DNA of 64,000 nt, taken from contig OZ020611.1 of NCBI GenBank assembly GCA_963971575.1, positions 8,094,933 through 8,158,932 of the forward strand, read 5' to 3'. The first letter of the stretch is position 1. Each line of letters begins with the position of its first letter. The translations under genes were made by a program, and so were the position numbers. This document shows positions 10,574 to 20,480 of this stretch, piece after piece. The notes beneath the pieces were generated by a model. It was not told the origin of the DNA. It saw only the letters and a program-made list of their open reading frames with translations, and made no database searches. Source of the stretch: Liopterus haemorrhoidalis (Eukaryota > Arthropoda > Insecta > Coleoptera > Dytiscidae).

Positions 10574-11749
10574 ATGTTAGTGGTGACTTTGTTGAAAAAT
10601 AAAACTTGTTTTCGGTATTTCTTTGAATATGGGTTAGGAATCTTCGCAGACTTAAGTAAAGCCTTCGACTGCGTTGATCACACCATTTTACTGACAAAAA
10701 TGGAACGATACAGAATTCGAGGTCAAGCCTTGGAATGGTTCAAATCATTCCTGTCGAACAGATCCCAATATACAAGCATCCAAATTAATAATAAAACATA
10801 TCGCTCCAAAAATCAACCCTTAGAAATAGGGGTCCCACAAGGCAGTGTAATTGGTCCGACTTTATTCATACTATACTCCAACGATCTTCCCAATTATTTT
10901 AACAAAATAAAAAATTTAACAATAACTTCTTTCGCAGATGACAATAGCTTCCTTCTAAAGTGCGAAACCAATAATGAATTAGCTTCACACTTTAAATCAG
11001 TATTAAGTAACATATCCAGTTGGACCGAAAAAAACAAATTAACTTTAAATATAAATAAAACAAACTGTGTTTTATTTAAATCAGTTCAAAATAAAATAAA
11101 TTCTAACAACCACTTAATTGACAATGGTCAAGAAATTGAAACTTCAGAGAATGTAAAACTGCTAGGTCTCACTATGGACTCTCAAATAAATTGGACCGCT
11201 CATATTAATTATCTTGATCAAAGATTAAGCTCGTGTCTCTATGCGTTAAGATCACTTAGAAATCATTGTAATGAGCACACGATGAGAACATTATATTTTT
11301 CTTGTTTCCCTTCACTCTTAAGATTTAATATAATACACTGGGGCAAATCAACTGAATGGAAACGCATTTTTCGACTACAAAAATCAGCTATACGAATACT
11401 AGCCTATAACAAATATAGAGATTCTTGTAGAGAGTTTTTTAAAAAATTAGAGATATTAACGCTCCCGTCCGAATACATTTTATCCCTGTGTATGTTTTGT
11501 TACAAAAATAAGAATCTTTTCTCCACAAATAATCATATATACTCAACAAGAAAAAAAAATCTACTTGTTCCTAAGTCTCATAATTCGTCTCGTTACCAAA
11601 AAGGAGCATATTTTAATTGCTGCAAATACTTTAATTTATTGCCTGAAGAATTAAAAAACATAAAATCTGTCAGCAAATTCAAATACAATGTTAAACGTCT
11701 TCTAATTGAGAAATGTGTGTATGATTTAGATGAATACTGTGTAAATTAA
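10574..11749 (+). CDS. 5'-truncated LINE reverse transcriptase ORF
   Basis: This is the longest open frame in the window (391 codons). The first ~14 residues are read from mariner sequence, so the ATG is not native. From about residue 22 it is reverse transcriptase: motif A FADLSKAFDCVDH, motif B GVPQGSVIGPTLF and the catalytic FADD box (SFADDNSFL). The thumb-like region follows (VKLLGLTMDSQINWTAHI), then a C-terminal domain ending PEELKNIKSVSKFKYNVKRL. The endonuclease and the N-terminal RT motifs are absent. The C-terminal layout suggests the CR1/Jockey assemblage, but I cannot place the clade. Target-primed reverse transcription is the family's role; this copy cannot do it alone. Lack of stops suggests it is younger than its neighbours. 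Confidence 0.9.
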   Translation: MLVVTLLKNKTCFRYFFEYGLGIFADLSKAFDCVDHTILLTKMERYRIRGQALEWFKSFLSNRSQYTSIQINNKTYRSKNQPLEIGVPQGSVIGPTLFILYSNDLPNYFNKIKNLTITSFADDNSFLLKCETNNELASHFKSVLSNISSWTEKNKLTLNINKTNCVLFKSVQNKINSNNHLIDNGQEIETSENVKLLGLTMDSQINWTAHINYLDQRLSSCLYALRSLRNHCNEHTMRTLYFSCFPSLLRFNIIHWGKSTEWKRIFRLQKSAIRILAYNKYRDSCREFFKKLEILTLPSEYILSLCMFCYKNKNLFSTNNHIYSTRKKNLLVPKSHNSSRYQKGAYFNCCKYFNLLPEELKNIKSVSKFKYNVKRLLIEKCVYDLDEYCVN

Positions 11750-11938
11750 AATAGTTATGTACAAAAATTTTTATTATTGTTACTGTCATATTTGTATCCA
11801 ATTTTAATTAAAATTAATAAAAATTTTAATGTATAACATTATATTTTTATTTATCTGTATTATATATAATGTATGTACATATTAGCAAAATAAATTATTA
11901 TTATTATTATTATTATTATATTATTATTATTATTATTA
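10614..11938 (+). mobile_element. non-LTR retrotransposon, 5' truncated, (ATT)n tail
   Basis: The insertion is bounded by a 7-bp direct repeat TGTTTTC (10607-10613 and 11939-11945). Removing it rejoins the mariner 3' region ending in the TIR. The 5' end is truncated just upstream of RT motif A, as expected from aborted reverse transcription. The 3' end is a ~45-bp (ATT)n tract at about 11893-11938. A 190-bp AT-rich 3' untranslated region separates the stop codon from the tail. Confidence 0.88.
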
Positions 11939-11984
11939 TGTTTTCAATAGCCTTTTGTGACTTAATTACTGACTTGCCCTCGTA

Positions 11985-12901
11985 TTTATTGATATTTTCT
12001 GCTACTAATTTTAATAGTATTTCTTAAAATACTTTTTTCAATTTATTTTCGTTATTTTCTTATTTCTTAATTTTATTTTTTGAAACCATTTTTTTGTTTT
12101 CTTAGATTATTTTTGGAAATAACTTCAGTAATGAATCCATCTTATTATATTCAAATAATACACAGATAAACTAATTTGAATGAATTGAAGAAAGACGAAA
12201 TAATTTAATTGGTAAATGATTTTAAATAAAATCAAATTGACTTTCTATTTAGTTGTAACGTTCCACATGTCATTATTGAAAAATTTCCAATATCTACACT
12301 TGTATAAATCAATTCGTTTGTATACATGTATGTAAAGTTCAATTATCCAGAAGAAGGTCATTCGAAGTCCGGTCAAGGTCATATGACTGAAATAATAATT
12401 AACGTACTGATGTGTTTCTATCTCACTCACATTGGCAAAATAGTACGAAATACAAATGAAGCATGTCAAAATTTGTTGTTTTTCTGTAAGGTTTAACTAC
12501 GACAAACGTACTTACATAACTCGAATTATTCCATAATTCGAATATGACTTTGACTGAACTACTTTCCATAATCAATCTATATGTATGTTACCGCAAAATT
12601 AATGAAGAGATATACCGATATAGAACCAAAATACATAATTTTATGGTATTATTTATAGTAAAATATACCTGGTTTTGTCACTCTCAGGGTCCCTGATTTT
12701 TAATTAAATAATTGAAATCAAGCAAAGTATTTAAAATTATATAATAATAATTCCATAAGAGCATAAATGCTTAGAACTATGTACGTATTTATGCTACGAA
12801 AGTCAAGTTTGCAACAACGTGTTCAAAAAAATTTTCCGCAGACTGGAGCCTCTTTTTATGCATTAAATTTCATAATTTTGACAAAAAAACTAAAACACTT
12901 A
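11985..12901. other. AT-rich sequence without recognisable gene
   Basis: I see no coding region. Positions about 12360-12450 resemble 5930-6010, the unnamed dispersed repeat noted there. Confidence 0.4.
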
Positions 12902-13909
12902 GGCTGCGGTTACAGTGGAAGCGTGTTCGCCCGAAGTACAGTTCGGGCATATTAGCGCGTAAACGGGCATATTTGCGCGTATACGAGCGACTAGGTAGGT
13001 GGTGTTTAGTTCTAGCAGTTATTTTAATGACAAAAAAATAAATAAATGGGATATTTGTATTAAGAATGCCACAAAAAATGACATTTTAAAAAGATATTAA
13101 CCTTAACCAAACAATGTTTATTGGAAGTATGAATTACAAACCTTAAACAAAACGGCCAAAAAGTACAGTTAAAACGATGAAAGTAACTAGATTGCAAAAT
13201 CTAGTTCCACCTAAACGTTTGGAATAGTATATAATGCTCCAATTTTTTAGTAGTTGAGTATTTTATATATATTTTTTTCTTCATTACATTAATTTAAAAA
13301 ATACATCACTGTTATTCACGTACCACCAAGTCTTTTTCAGGTACCACTAGTGATACGCGTACCACCGGTTGAGAACCACTGGCGTAAACCATGCATATGT
13401 TGTTTTGTTTTTTATTATGTTTAGAACATGGAAAAATTAAACATTTCTCCTTATCGATAACTTTTAATTCAATCGCCACTTCAACCCATAATTTACGTAA
13501 TTGATCAATGGTAAGTTTTACATTTTTGATCCCATAACGATCTTCGATCAAAAACTAAAAATATTAATTTCTCAATGTTCATTTTGTATACACAGACTGT
13601 ACCATAGAGCAAGTAAAACAAGTGGACTGTACGGAGATAAGAACTGTAGGTAGAACGCATACTCGCGCGAACAAAACAAACAATTTTGAATTCAGCTATT
13701 CGGGCGATTTACAATACACAGATGTGTACTTCTACACGCTAGAATTAGTCGCTCGAATGCGGGCGAGTACGAGCGTAGTTCGCGCGATTGATAAGCTTCT
13801 ACAGTAACTAAACCTGTGTATTTCTACAAGCTTGAATCAGTCGCGCGAATGCGGGCGAGTACGCGCGACTTAAGGTTCGCGCGAACACGCTTCCACTGTA
13901 ACCGTAGCC
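12902..13909. mobile_element. PIF/Harbinger-like element, long copy
   Basis: The left end GGCTGCGGTTACAGTGGAAG (12902) and the inverted right end GGCTACGGTTACAGTGGAAG (to 13909) match over about 30 bp. The element is flanked by TTA at 12899-12901 and 13910-13912. A 3-bp TWA duplication is typical of PIF/Harbinger. Ends are rich in CG dinucleotides (TTCGCGCGAAC-like), unlike the AT-rich centre. The shorter relative at 55741-55969 shares both ends but lacks the middle ~650 bp. That middle holds a fragment of a further hAT-like end at 13364-13380 (GGTTGAGAACCACTG). Confidence 0.8.
13312..13551 (-). pseudogene. unrecognised ORF, weakly SANT/Myb-like
   Basis: This 79-residue frame lies inside the Harbinger-like element at 12902-13909. 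The segment LTIDQLRKLWVEVAIELKVI has the W/L spacing of SANT/Myb- or MADF-type DNA-binding helices. Harbinger elements commonly carry a Myb/SANT protein beside the transposase, which makes the guess reasonable, but one helix is not enough to claim it. The last ~25 residues are read through the embedded hAT-like end. It may be meaningless. Confidence 0.25.
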
Positions 13910-14229
13910 TTAGGCAGAACGCCTGATGAGCAGGAGCTCAACTGTGTGTGGATAGCCACAGAATAAGAGAGATACAGGTTGGTAGAGGTAACGGGCATTA
14001 CCGTTGTAATCCGTTCAAACATTAGAATGTGTTACCAAATCTACAAGTATCAAACATATCAATTAAACCAACTAGTCTAACCCAATATATTATGCGGAAT
14101 TTTATATTCTTTTGTTGCGAATTCATAGAAACTCAATGGAAAAAGTATCGGAAGCTTTTATTATTCACAAAAATTATGTAACACGGAACTAATATGAATA
14201 ACCATTTGTTATTACTGTGTTACTTTACC

Positions 14230-14331
14230 GTGTCTTCACTGATCAGCGCGTTCAAGCAACGGCACCAAGCAAGGAAAAAATGGCGTTATTGTACATTTGT
14301 CCTGTACTGCATTCTAACATTTAAACGGACA
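14230..14331. mobile_element. relic related to the MITE at 8360-8695
   Basis: GTCTTCACTGATCAGCGCGT, ACCAAGCAAGGAAAA, CATTTGTCCTGTACTGCA and ACATTT.AAACG occur in the same order as in 8552-8687. The ends with the diagnostic inverted repeats are eroded or missing. Confidence 0.55.
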
Positions 14332-14983
14332 ATAGTACAATACAATTTACATATTGAACTGCAAGAAAAAAAAAATCGTTACCTCACCACTGGCAACAGT
14401 GGTTATTAGATACTCTCTAATTAAACATATCTAGAATAAGTGTTTATAGATTTTTATAAACAGCTGCTCAATATGTTTTTCGAGCACGTTTTTGGCACCA
14501 AATGTCAAATAATAGAAGAAGATCAATCGATTAACATTCCACGCACTACATATGAATGAAAAATGTCACTACACCAGTAATTAGAAGGATATATTGTAAT
14601 AAGGCCACGATTATGGGTCAAGTACATCAAGGTTGCTGATGTTACGAATTGAGAAATATTAAATATGCAATGTGTTTATTTTATATAAAATTTTGTATTG
14701 ATTTACTTTTAAATGGTTTGATAAACATTATTCGTTTCGATTTTCTTAGTAACAGACAAATGCCTAAACGAGCAATATTTCCAAAACAAGAAAGTAGAAT
14801 TGTTTCTGATTAATAGATATAAAATGGTCTGTAACGATAGAGCAGGTGAGGCAGTCAGTAACCACGATACAGTAGAAGAGAATTTTGATGCTGATCGATC
14901 GACAGAAAACCGATAAATAGATATATATCTATTTCACACAATTTTATGTAAGTTATCAATAACCTGATTGAATTATTCGTACC

Positions 14984-15235
14984 GCCAACGGAGTGGCCGA
15001 GCGCATTAAGGTGTGCGGTTTTAGATTGTTGGAAACAGGCGTGACTAGGCGGCCGGTGGTTCAAGCCTGCTTCGTTGGTGATATTATTCGGGCGAGAATA
15101 ATATGTTTACATTACTCTCATTTTCACAATCATTCACCCCTCATCCAGGTGTAGGAGCTCGCCCCCTGGCATCGGCGATTAGCCTCGTTGCAGAAATAAA
15201 GGCCGATGTAAAATAAATAATATAATAATAATAAT
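14984..15235 (+). mobile_element. complete tRNA-derived SINE with 13-bp target duplication
   Basis: The SINE is bounded by a perfect 13-bp direct repeat AATTATTCGTACC (14971-14983 and 15236-15248). Its head, 14984-15079, folds like a long-variable-arm tRNA (Leu/Ser type). The acceptor GCCAACG pairs with CGTTGGT, the A box is TGGCCGAGCGC (14994-15004) and the B box GGTTCAAGCC (15058-15067). The body ends with CGGCGATTAGCCTCGTTGCA, a short AAATAAAGGCCGATG segment and a tail of ATA/AATAAT repeats. Truncated 3' pieces of the same SINE lie at 27511-27571 and 59503-59556 on the other strand. Confidence 0.88.
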
Positions 15236-15355
15236 AATTATTCGTACCAACGTATATCCGAAGATTCTATTTTCGTTGGTTATATTTGAACATATTCAGT
15301 TAAACGTATGTGTGTTTTTGTATATATGCTGCTTCTTAACACTGGCGAGAGCGAC

Positions 15356-15974
15356 TGGAGTAGAAGCGTATATCTTTCTCAATAACTAAACGAATAGCAT
15401 CGCTTAATTTTAATAACTTCCTCGGTTGCATTCTTTTACCCGTCACCGGTGAACTAACATCTCCTCAAGTATAACAATATGACCAACGATACTCCAGTAC
15501 CAGCCAAGCTATTTAAAGTTTACCAAGACTACTATGAGTTCTGATGATGGGGCTTCTGCCCAAGGTCTGCTCAATTCGGATATGAGAATAATTCGACCGG
15601 TCTCGAAGACATCACGGAGAAAGACAGGAAGCTACAACATAACAAGTTATCTATAACAGTGTTTCTGGAGTAGAAGCGTATATCTTTCTCAATAACTAAA
15701 CGAATAGCAACGCTTAATTTTAATAACTTCCTCGGTTGCCTTCTTTTACCCGTCACCGGTGAACTAACATCGCCTCAAGTATACCAATATGACCAACGAT
15801 ACTCCATTACCAGCCAAGCTATTTAAAGTTTACCAAGACTACTATGAGTTCTGATGATCGGGCTTCTGCCCGGGTCTGCTCAATTTGGATATGAAAATAA
15901 TTCGACCGGTCTCGAAGACATCACGGAGAAAGACAGGAAGCTACAACATATCATGTTATCTATAACAGTGTTTC
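15356..15974. repeat. ~310-bp tandem duplication, two copies
   Basis: Unit 1 (15356-15665) and unit 2 (15666-15974) are head-to-tail copies differing at roughly a dozen positions. Both begin TGGAGTAGAAGCGTATATC and both end ATCTATAACAGTGTTTC. The last nine bases of each unit, CAGTGTTTC, are the first nine bases of the hAT element that starts at 15966. The duplicated segment contains no gene that I recognise. Confidence 0.9.
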
Positions 15975-16394
15975 GCAACCGGTGGTCCACGGACCACTGG
16001 TGATCCTTAGCAAAATTTTAGTGGTCCGCTAAAAGTTTATAAATTATTATTTTTGAGATTTTTTGTTAATTTTCTGTGTGTTTTGTTCATTTTTCAGTGA
16101 TTTTTATTACTAAGATATATGTAGAGTTTACATATACAACTTATTTTTAGGGGTCCGCGGTAGATAATTAAATATTTGACTGGTCCGTGGTAGAAAATTA
16201 AATATTTCACTGGTCCGCGGTAGAAAATTAAATATTTCACTGGTTCGCGGTAGAAAATTAAATATTTCACTGGTTCGCGGTAGAAAATTAAATATTTCAC
16301 TGGTCCGCGGTAGAAAATTAAATATTTCACTGGTTCGCGGTAGAAAATTAAATATTAGACTGGTCCACGATACGTTTTCAGTTGAGAAACACTG
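15966..16394. mobile_element. non-autonomous hAT element
   Basis: The element runs from CAGTGTTTCGCAACCGGTGG to TTTTCAGTTGAGAAACACTG, with hAT-type ends. It is flanked by ATCTATAA (15958-15965) and ATCTATAC (16395-16402), an 8-bp duplication with one mismatch. The interior is non-coding and carries the 30-bp minisatellite at 16151-16375. Confidence 0.88.
16151..16375. repeat. 30-bp minisatellite, seven and a half copies
   Basis: The unit begins TGGTCCGCGGTAGAAAATTA and is repeated exactly every 30 bp with only a few substitutions per copy. Because 30 is a multiple of 3, frames on the minus strand stay open and give a 10-residue peptide repeat. That is a side effect and not evidence for a protein. 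Confidence 0.95.
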
Positions 16395-16402
16395 ATCTAT
16401 AC

Positions 16403-17500
16403 TGCCAAAACCAGCCAATCTGATATTTTTATATTGTAAATATTAACACAAAACAAATTGTTGTAGAAAATTCAGTCTTTATCGTCCACTCTGCGATAAT
16501 TGGATAAAACTTATAAGTGCAACTACAATTTAGTAAAAACATTTGGAATATAGCAGTAAGGGCTATTAGAGTCTCTAGATAAACAGCTCAACTGAACAAC
16601 TTAATATATATGTATAAAAAAAAGTTGTTCAATTTAATACTGGCAAATACTGTGCAGCAAACGTCAAATAATAGAGGAACCAGACTTCCAATAGTTATCA
16701 GTACCTTTTGGCATGAGCAGCCCGGATATTTTTTCCTGATTTTTAGAATCAGCTCAAATTGTTATCAATGAAAACATAAATTTGCTTCGCCATACGAATT
16801 ATGATATATACGAATACCATATGAATAATTTGAATTATAGTATAGCATTCATTTTCGGAAAGTCGGGGTAAGTTTTAGTACAATTATTTAAAATTAAAAT
16901 AATTTCTGATTTTTTTGCATTTTTAAAGGATTGTTATCGATACTTTAGAACGATGTTTAAGATACCAGAGAAATTTCTGTTTTCCTTTAAAGGAACATTG
17001 TGAATGGGTAAAAGCGTTAGCTTATCCAGTACAACCTGACAGAGACTACGATAATTATTCTAACTGCAGAAAAAGCCTTTAGTTTGTTATTTGCCAAAAT
17101 CGACGTCGACGATTACTTTTGCAATCTATGCAAAGCCATAATATATCATGATTTTGACATAAAATTTTCCAAGATCATGGAAAACATGTTAAGATTCATA
17201 GGTTACACAGATTTTAGCATAAAAAGTCCATATTTAATTGATTTTCTACGTTGATTACTAATGCTGTGAGTTAGGTGCTTGAAAAGCATAAGAATACGGC
17301 CATAGAGGCGTTCAGGAATAATCCCACGGATCTAATATATTGTAATTTTAATATTTGTATTGTTAAAATTAAATAATTATAAAAACACATAAGAAATGAA
17401 CGCGAAATACTGAAACTCTTAGACATTTCAAAAGTAATAATATATCACATATTTTTAAATTTTAGGAAATTTTTAAATCCTAGGATTTAGGAAAGAAAAA
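16403..17500. other. AT-rich sequence without recognisable gene
   Basis: I see no coding region, TIR pair or tandem repeat that I can support. Confidence 0.4.
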
Positions 17501-17502
17501 AT

Positions 17503-18036
17503 TGTATGCAACAAAGGATTACGACATCCTAGACATTGTGATGGTCAGCTGTCTGATTAAAAACTATTTGTCAGCGTCTGACGTATGTGGCCTGATAACG
17601 AAATGCATACACAGCATTTTCGTAATGAAATATTTGTCATGTCGAATGAATATTGGAACTGGGTTAAACCTTCGGTACAAAATAGAGAGATGTCGTGAGT
17701 ATTGAAGCAGAGGAACACAGCTAACTCCTCTACACGTACTAGTCCACACGGTGACGACCAAGACACCGACGCCAAATACTTGTACCGCTGGTGAAGCCAA
17801 GCAAGCAGTCACCATGTGAGTGGAAGAAAACTTCTCTAGGCTCCTTGACTCCCGGATGGGTAGCTTCCGCCTCGGAGATAGGTCCAAGCCGATCCTGGCC
17901 AACACGGGGTAGACCGAAGACTTCTTCAACTCCATGGACAAATTTAAACCATATATTGTAAATGTGATATACATATTTAATAAATTTGTTATGTTGAAAC
18001 CAGGAGTTGACTTTCAATCAAACCATCCACGTGATA
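17503..18036 (+). mobile_element. decayed solo LTR, family A, copy 1
   Basis: This is a same-strand paralogue of the LTR at 18959-19531, with shared blocks such as CATTGTGA, ACTCCTCTACACGTAC, CGGAGATAGGTCCAAGCCGA and CCACGTGA. An ATTTAATAAATTTGT block near 17965 could supply the polyadenylation signal. The expected terminus GTGACA is eroded to GTGATA, and the flanks (AAAT and ATAT) no longer match. Boundaries are inferred from the better copy. Short minus-strand frames here are not genes. Confidence 0.65.
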
Positions 18037-18084
18037 ATATGATAAACAAACTGATAAAGATGACCGAAATAAAAGTTACGTTGA

Positions 18085-18300
18085 GGGCCGGTTTCCGAAA
18101 GCTTAGTAAACTATAAGCAAATGGTCAACTACGGTAACAATATAACAATAAGTAACCATTGCAACCATTTTCTAACTATTTGGTTAACTAAGTTTAAGTT
18201 AAGTTAACTAAGTTAAGTTTACCTTTTAAGACTTAGTTTAAGTTTTAAACTAAGCTTTCAACCAGCCCTAGACAACTTTTAACTAAGCTTGAAACCGGCC
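18085..18300. mobile_element. MITE of the GGGCCGGTTTC family, copy 1
   Basis: The left end GGGCCGGTTTCCGAAAGCTT (18085) is mirrored by AAGCTTGAAACCGGCC (18285-18300), and imperfectly again by AAGCTTTCAACCAGCCC at about 18252-18268. The right end therefore appears duplicated 30 bp apart. The interior is low in complexity, with AACTAAGTTTAAGTTAAGTT runs. A related 136-bp copy lies at 61713-61848. Confidence 0.7.
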
Positions 18301-18958
18301 TTAGAAACTATTACCAAGTGGTTATAATTAGAGACTTTTGTCTATTGTCATTAATTACTGAATTACTCAAGTTATTCAAGTCCAATTTAATAAATAAGTG
18401 ATTTTTAATAGAAGTTTATATTAAATTTCTTGTAAGATACAATTCAAATCATTAAATACTCAAAAAGAAAGATACAATTACATTGTAGAAGTTATTAAAG
18501 AAGTTTACGCAACCCTTATTTATATAAAATTGTTAAGTGGAGCTGTACTCTAGCTGTTTTCAGTTACTTTGATGTTGAAGATTCCATTGTTTTGTCAGTG
18601 GATGTTTCCCGGATAATAATCGATAAAGTATGCTCTAAAACACTCCTTTAAGTAAGATTATCTCGAGAGTTTTTAAGATTATGTCACACAATTGCTCGTT
18701 AAGTGAGTATATTTAAATATTATATACAGTAGCGTAACTATGAGTACGTTACACTACGCCAATAACTTCGAGGGTCCATGTCCTTTAGATACCCATCGTA
18801 CCTTTAAATGAAATTTTTGCCACTTGGGCTCTCTAGACCTATTGACAAACCAACTACGAGACCCAAAAAAATTACTGCGGGTGGGAAGCGAAATCTGAAG
18901 TTACGGCACTGATGTACCATATTTATATTTTTGTTTAGTAATCGAGATTTAATCATAT

Positions 18959-19531
18959 TGTCACAGAGGTAATCCTAGGTCAAGATTGCGACACCTAGGC
19001 ATTGTGACACTCAGCTGTTTGATTAAAGAATTATTTGTTAGCGTATAGCATTTTCGTAAGAAGGATGAATATTGGAACTAGGTCAACCAGTAGTACAAAT
19101 GCATGGACGTCGCACAGTATCGAGGCAAATGAACCTAGGCAACTCCTCTACACGTACAAGTCCACACGGTAACGACCGAGACACCGACACCAGATACTTG
19201 TACCGCTATTGAGCAAAACAAGCAGTGCCATGAGAGTGGTAGATGGCTTCTCCAGGCTCCTCGACTCCCTGCTGGACAGCTCCCGCCTCGGAGATAGGTC
19301 CAAGCCGATCCTGCCCAACACGGAGCAGCTGGAGGACTTCCCCAACTCCATGGGCAATTAATAAATTTGTATTGTTAAAAACCAGGAGCTGTCTTTCAAT
19401 CAAACCAAACTCCATGTGCAAATTCATACAATTACATTGACAACAGTAAAACATTGTAAATGTGATATATATTTAATAAATTGTATTGTTGAAACCAGAA
19501 GTTCCCTTTCAATCAAACAATCCACGTGACA
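18959..19531 (+). mobile_element. solo LTR, family A, copy 2
   Basis: The element runs TGTCAC...GTGACA and is flanked on both sides by ATAT (18955-18958 and 19532-19535). Together the terminal TG/CA inverted repeat and the 4-bp duplication mark a solo LTR left by recombination of a full element. A 4-bp duplication fits Ty3/gypsy-like integrases among others. An ATTTAATAAATTGTATTG block near 19470 could hold the polyadenylation signal. No primer-binding site or coding region remains. Confidence 0.82.
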
Positions 19532-19977
19532 ATATAATAGCCCGGACAAAGTTGACATTATCTCAAGTCCAATGCCAAGTGAGACATATACAGGCTTACA
19601 CCCAGAAGATCCGTAAACTATTCTGTTCTATATTTCACTAGGAAGGGTCATCCGGGAAGCCAACATTAATAAAGTGGGACGATCTTGAGTAGAAGGATGC
19701 AACTCTTACTATATGCCCATAATGCGAGACATCATCGCTAGACTTTGTAATGCCTATTATTTCCTGTATTTTGTTTTAGGCATCTCATACGAAATATATA
19801 TATATATATATTGCTAGAACAAAAAGTGAAATGATATTGGTATTCTTACAACTCGACAACGCTGTAAATGATATAGACATACAAATAATGTTGAAAAAAC
19901 TAAATATAGGCTTGCAGGATTACGAAATTTCGAGAACCTACATAACATCATAATAGTTAGTTTGTTCAAAATTGTTG

Positions 19978-20008
19978 GCGCACAGCAAAGATGGCTATAT
20001 TTGCGCGT
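19978..20008 (-). repeat. dispersed GCGCACAGCAA motif, copy 1
   Basis: GGCGCACAGCAAAGATGGCT then ATATTTGCGCG. This is one of five copies in the window, all reading the same way, with others at 22573, 43910, 47802 and 62744. The 43.9-kb copy shows that the motif can be part of a short insertion with a target duplication. The minus strand is chosen because the tail-like AAC(A)AACTAAC segment then follows it. Confidence 0.65.
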
Positions 20009-20193
20009 ATCGCAGCCCATCTAGATAATGAAACTACATATTAAAATACAAAAATTTAAACAAATAAAAAAATAATATCAATAAAAATCCGCATACTCAA
20101 TAAAACAAATCTTGCACGGACAAATATCATAATAGATACTTGCAATTTTGAAGTGGTAACAAATTCCATGCATTTGGTTTTTTAGTTCCTTCT

Positions 20194-20320
20194 GGTGCAA
20201 TTCTGTGACAAATCTATAAGCTATAGATGATCGTATCTAAGGAGTTGTTTTATGTGTAGTTATGGAAAATTTCTTATAGATTCTGTCTGTAAGCTTACAG
20301 ATTTGCCACAGAATTGCACC
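20194..20320. mobile_element. palindromic MITE, 127 bp (empty-site copy)
   Basis: GGTGCAATTCTGTGACAAAT at 20194 is mirrored by the inverted right end GGTGCAATTCTGTGGCAAAT at 20320, over about 30 bp. The centre reads GATCGTATCTAAGGAGTTGT at about 20229-20248. A paralogue near 50170-50500 has this centre interrupted by another MITE. Confidence 0.8.
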
Positions 20321-20480
20321 ATTAGTCGCAATGAAACTAATGCGGAAATAAAAACAAAATCTGTATAACATTCATACTTGCACGAACTACAACAAATAAC
20401 GTCCTATTCTTTGCCCGTTCGAACAAATTAAAAACTATGAACACACTGACTAATGTTTGGATGTCACATGTAAAGATTAT

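Larger units (their letters stand above)
10016..11982 (+). mobile_element. internally deleted mariner, split by a LINE
   Basis: The left end CGAGGGAAAGTAAGTAATTA (10016) and the reverse complement of the right end CGAGGGCAAGTCAGTAATTA (to 11982) are matching inverted repeats of about 27 bp, each flanked by TA. Inside, a decayed N-terminal transposase half includes VDEMVRTNRRVTIDSIATAI (10350-10410). Around 10490 it jumps to the family C-terminus, WDKCIYVSGDFVEK and a stop at 10601-10603. The catalytic core is missing. The 3' untranslated part is interrupted by the LINE at 10614-11938. Confidence 0.85.

Noticed and set aside
14984..15080. Functional tRNA-Leu or tRNA-Ser gene
   Set aside because: It is the head of a longer unit with exact 13-bp target duplications and a repeat tail, so it is a SINE.
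16094..16418. Long minus-strand open frames with repeated 10-residue peptide
   Set aside because: They are the 30-bp minisatellite read in two frames; the period is a multiple of three, so stops are simply absent.
17503..19531. One LTR retrotransposon with 5' and 3' LTRs (17503-18036 and 18959-19531)
   Set aside because: The right copy has its own ATAT duplication on both sides, the two copies are clearly diverged, and the 920 bp between them has no primer-binding site or retroelement coding sequence. Two solo LTRs fit better.
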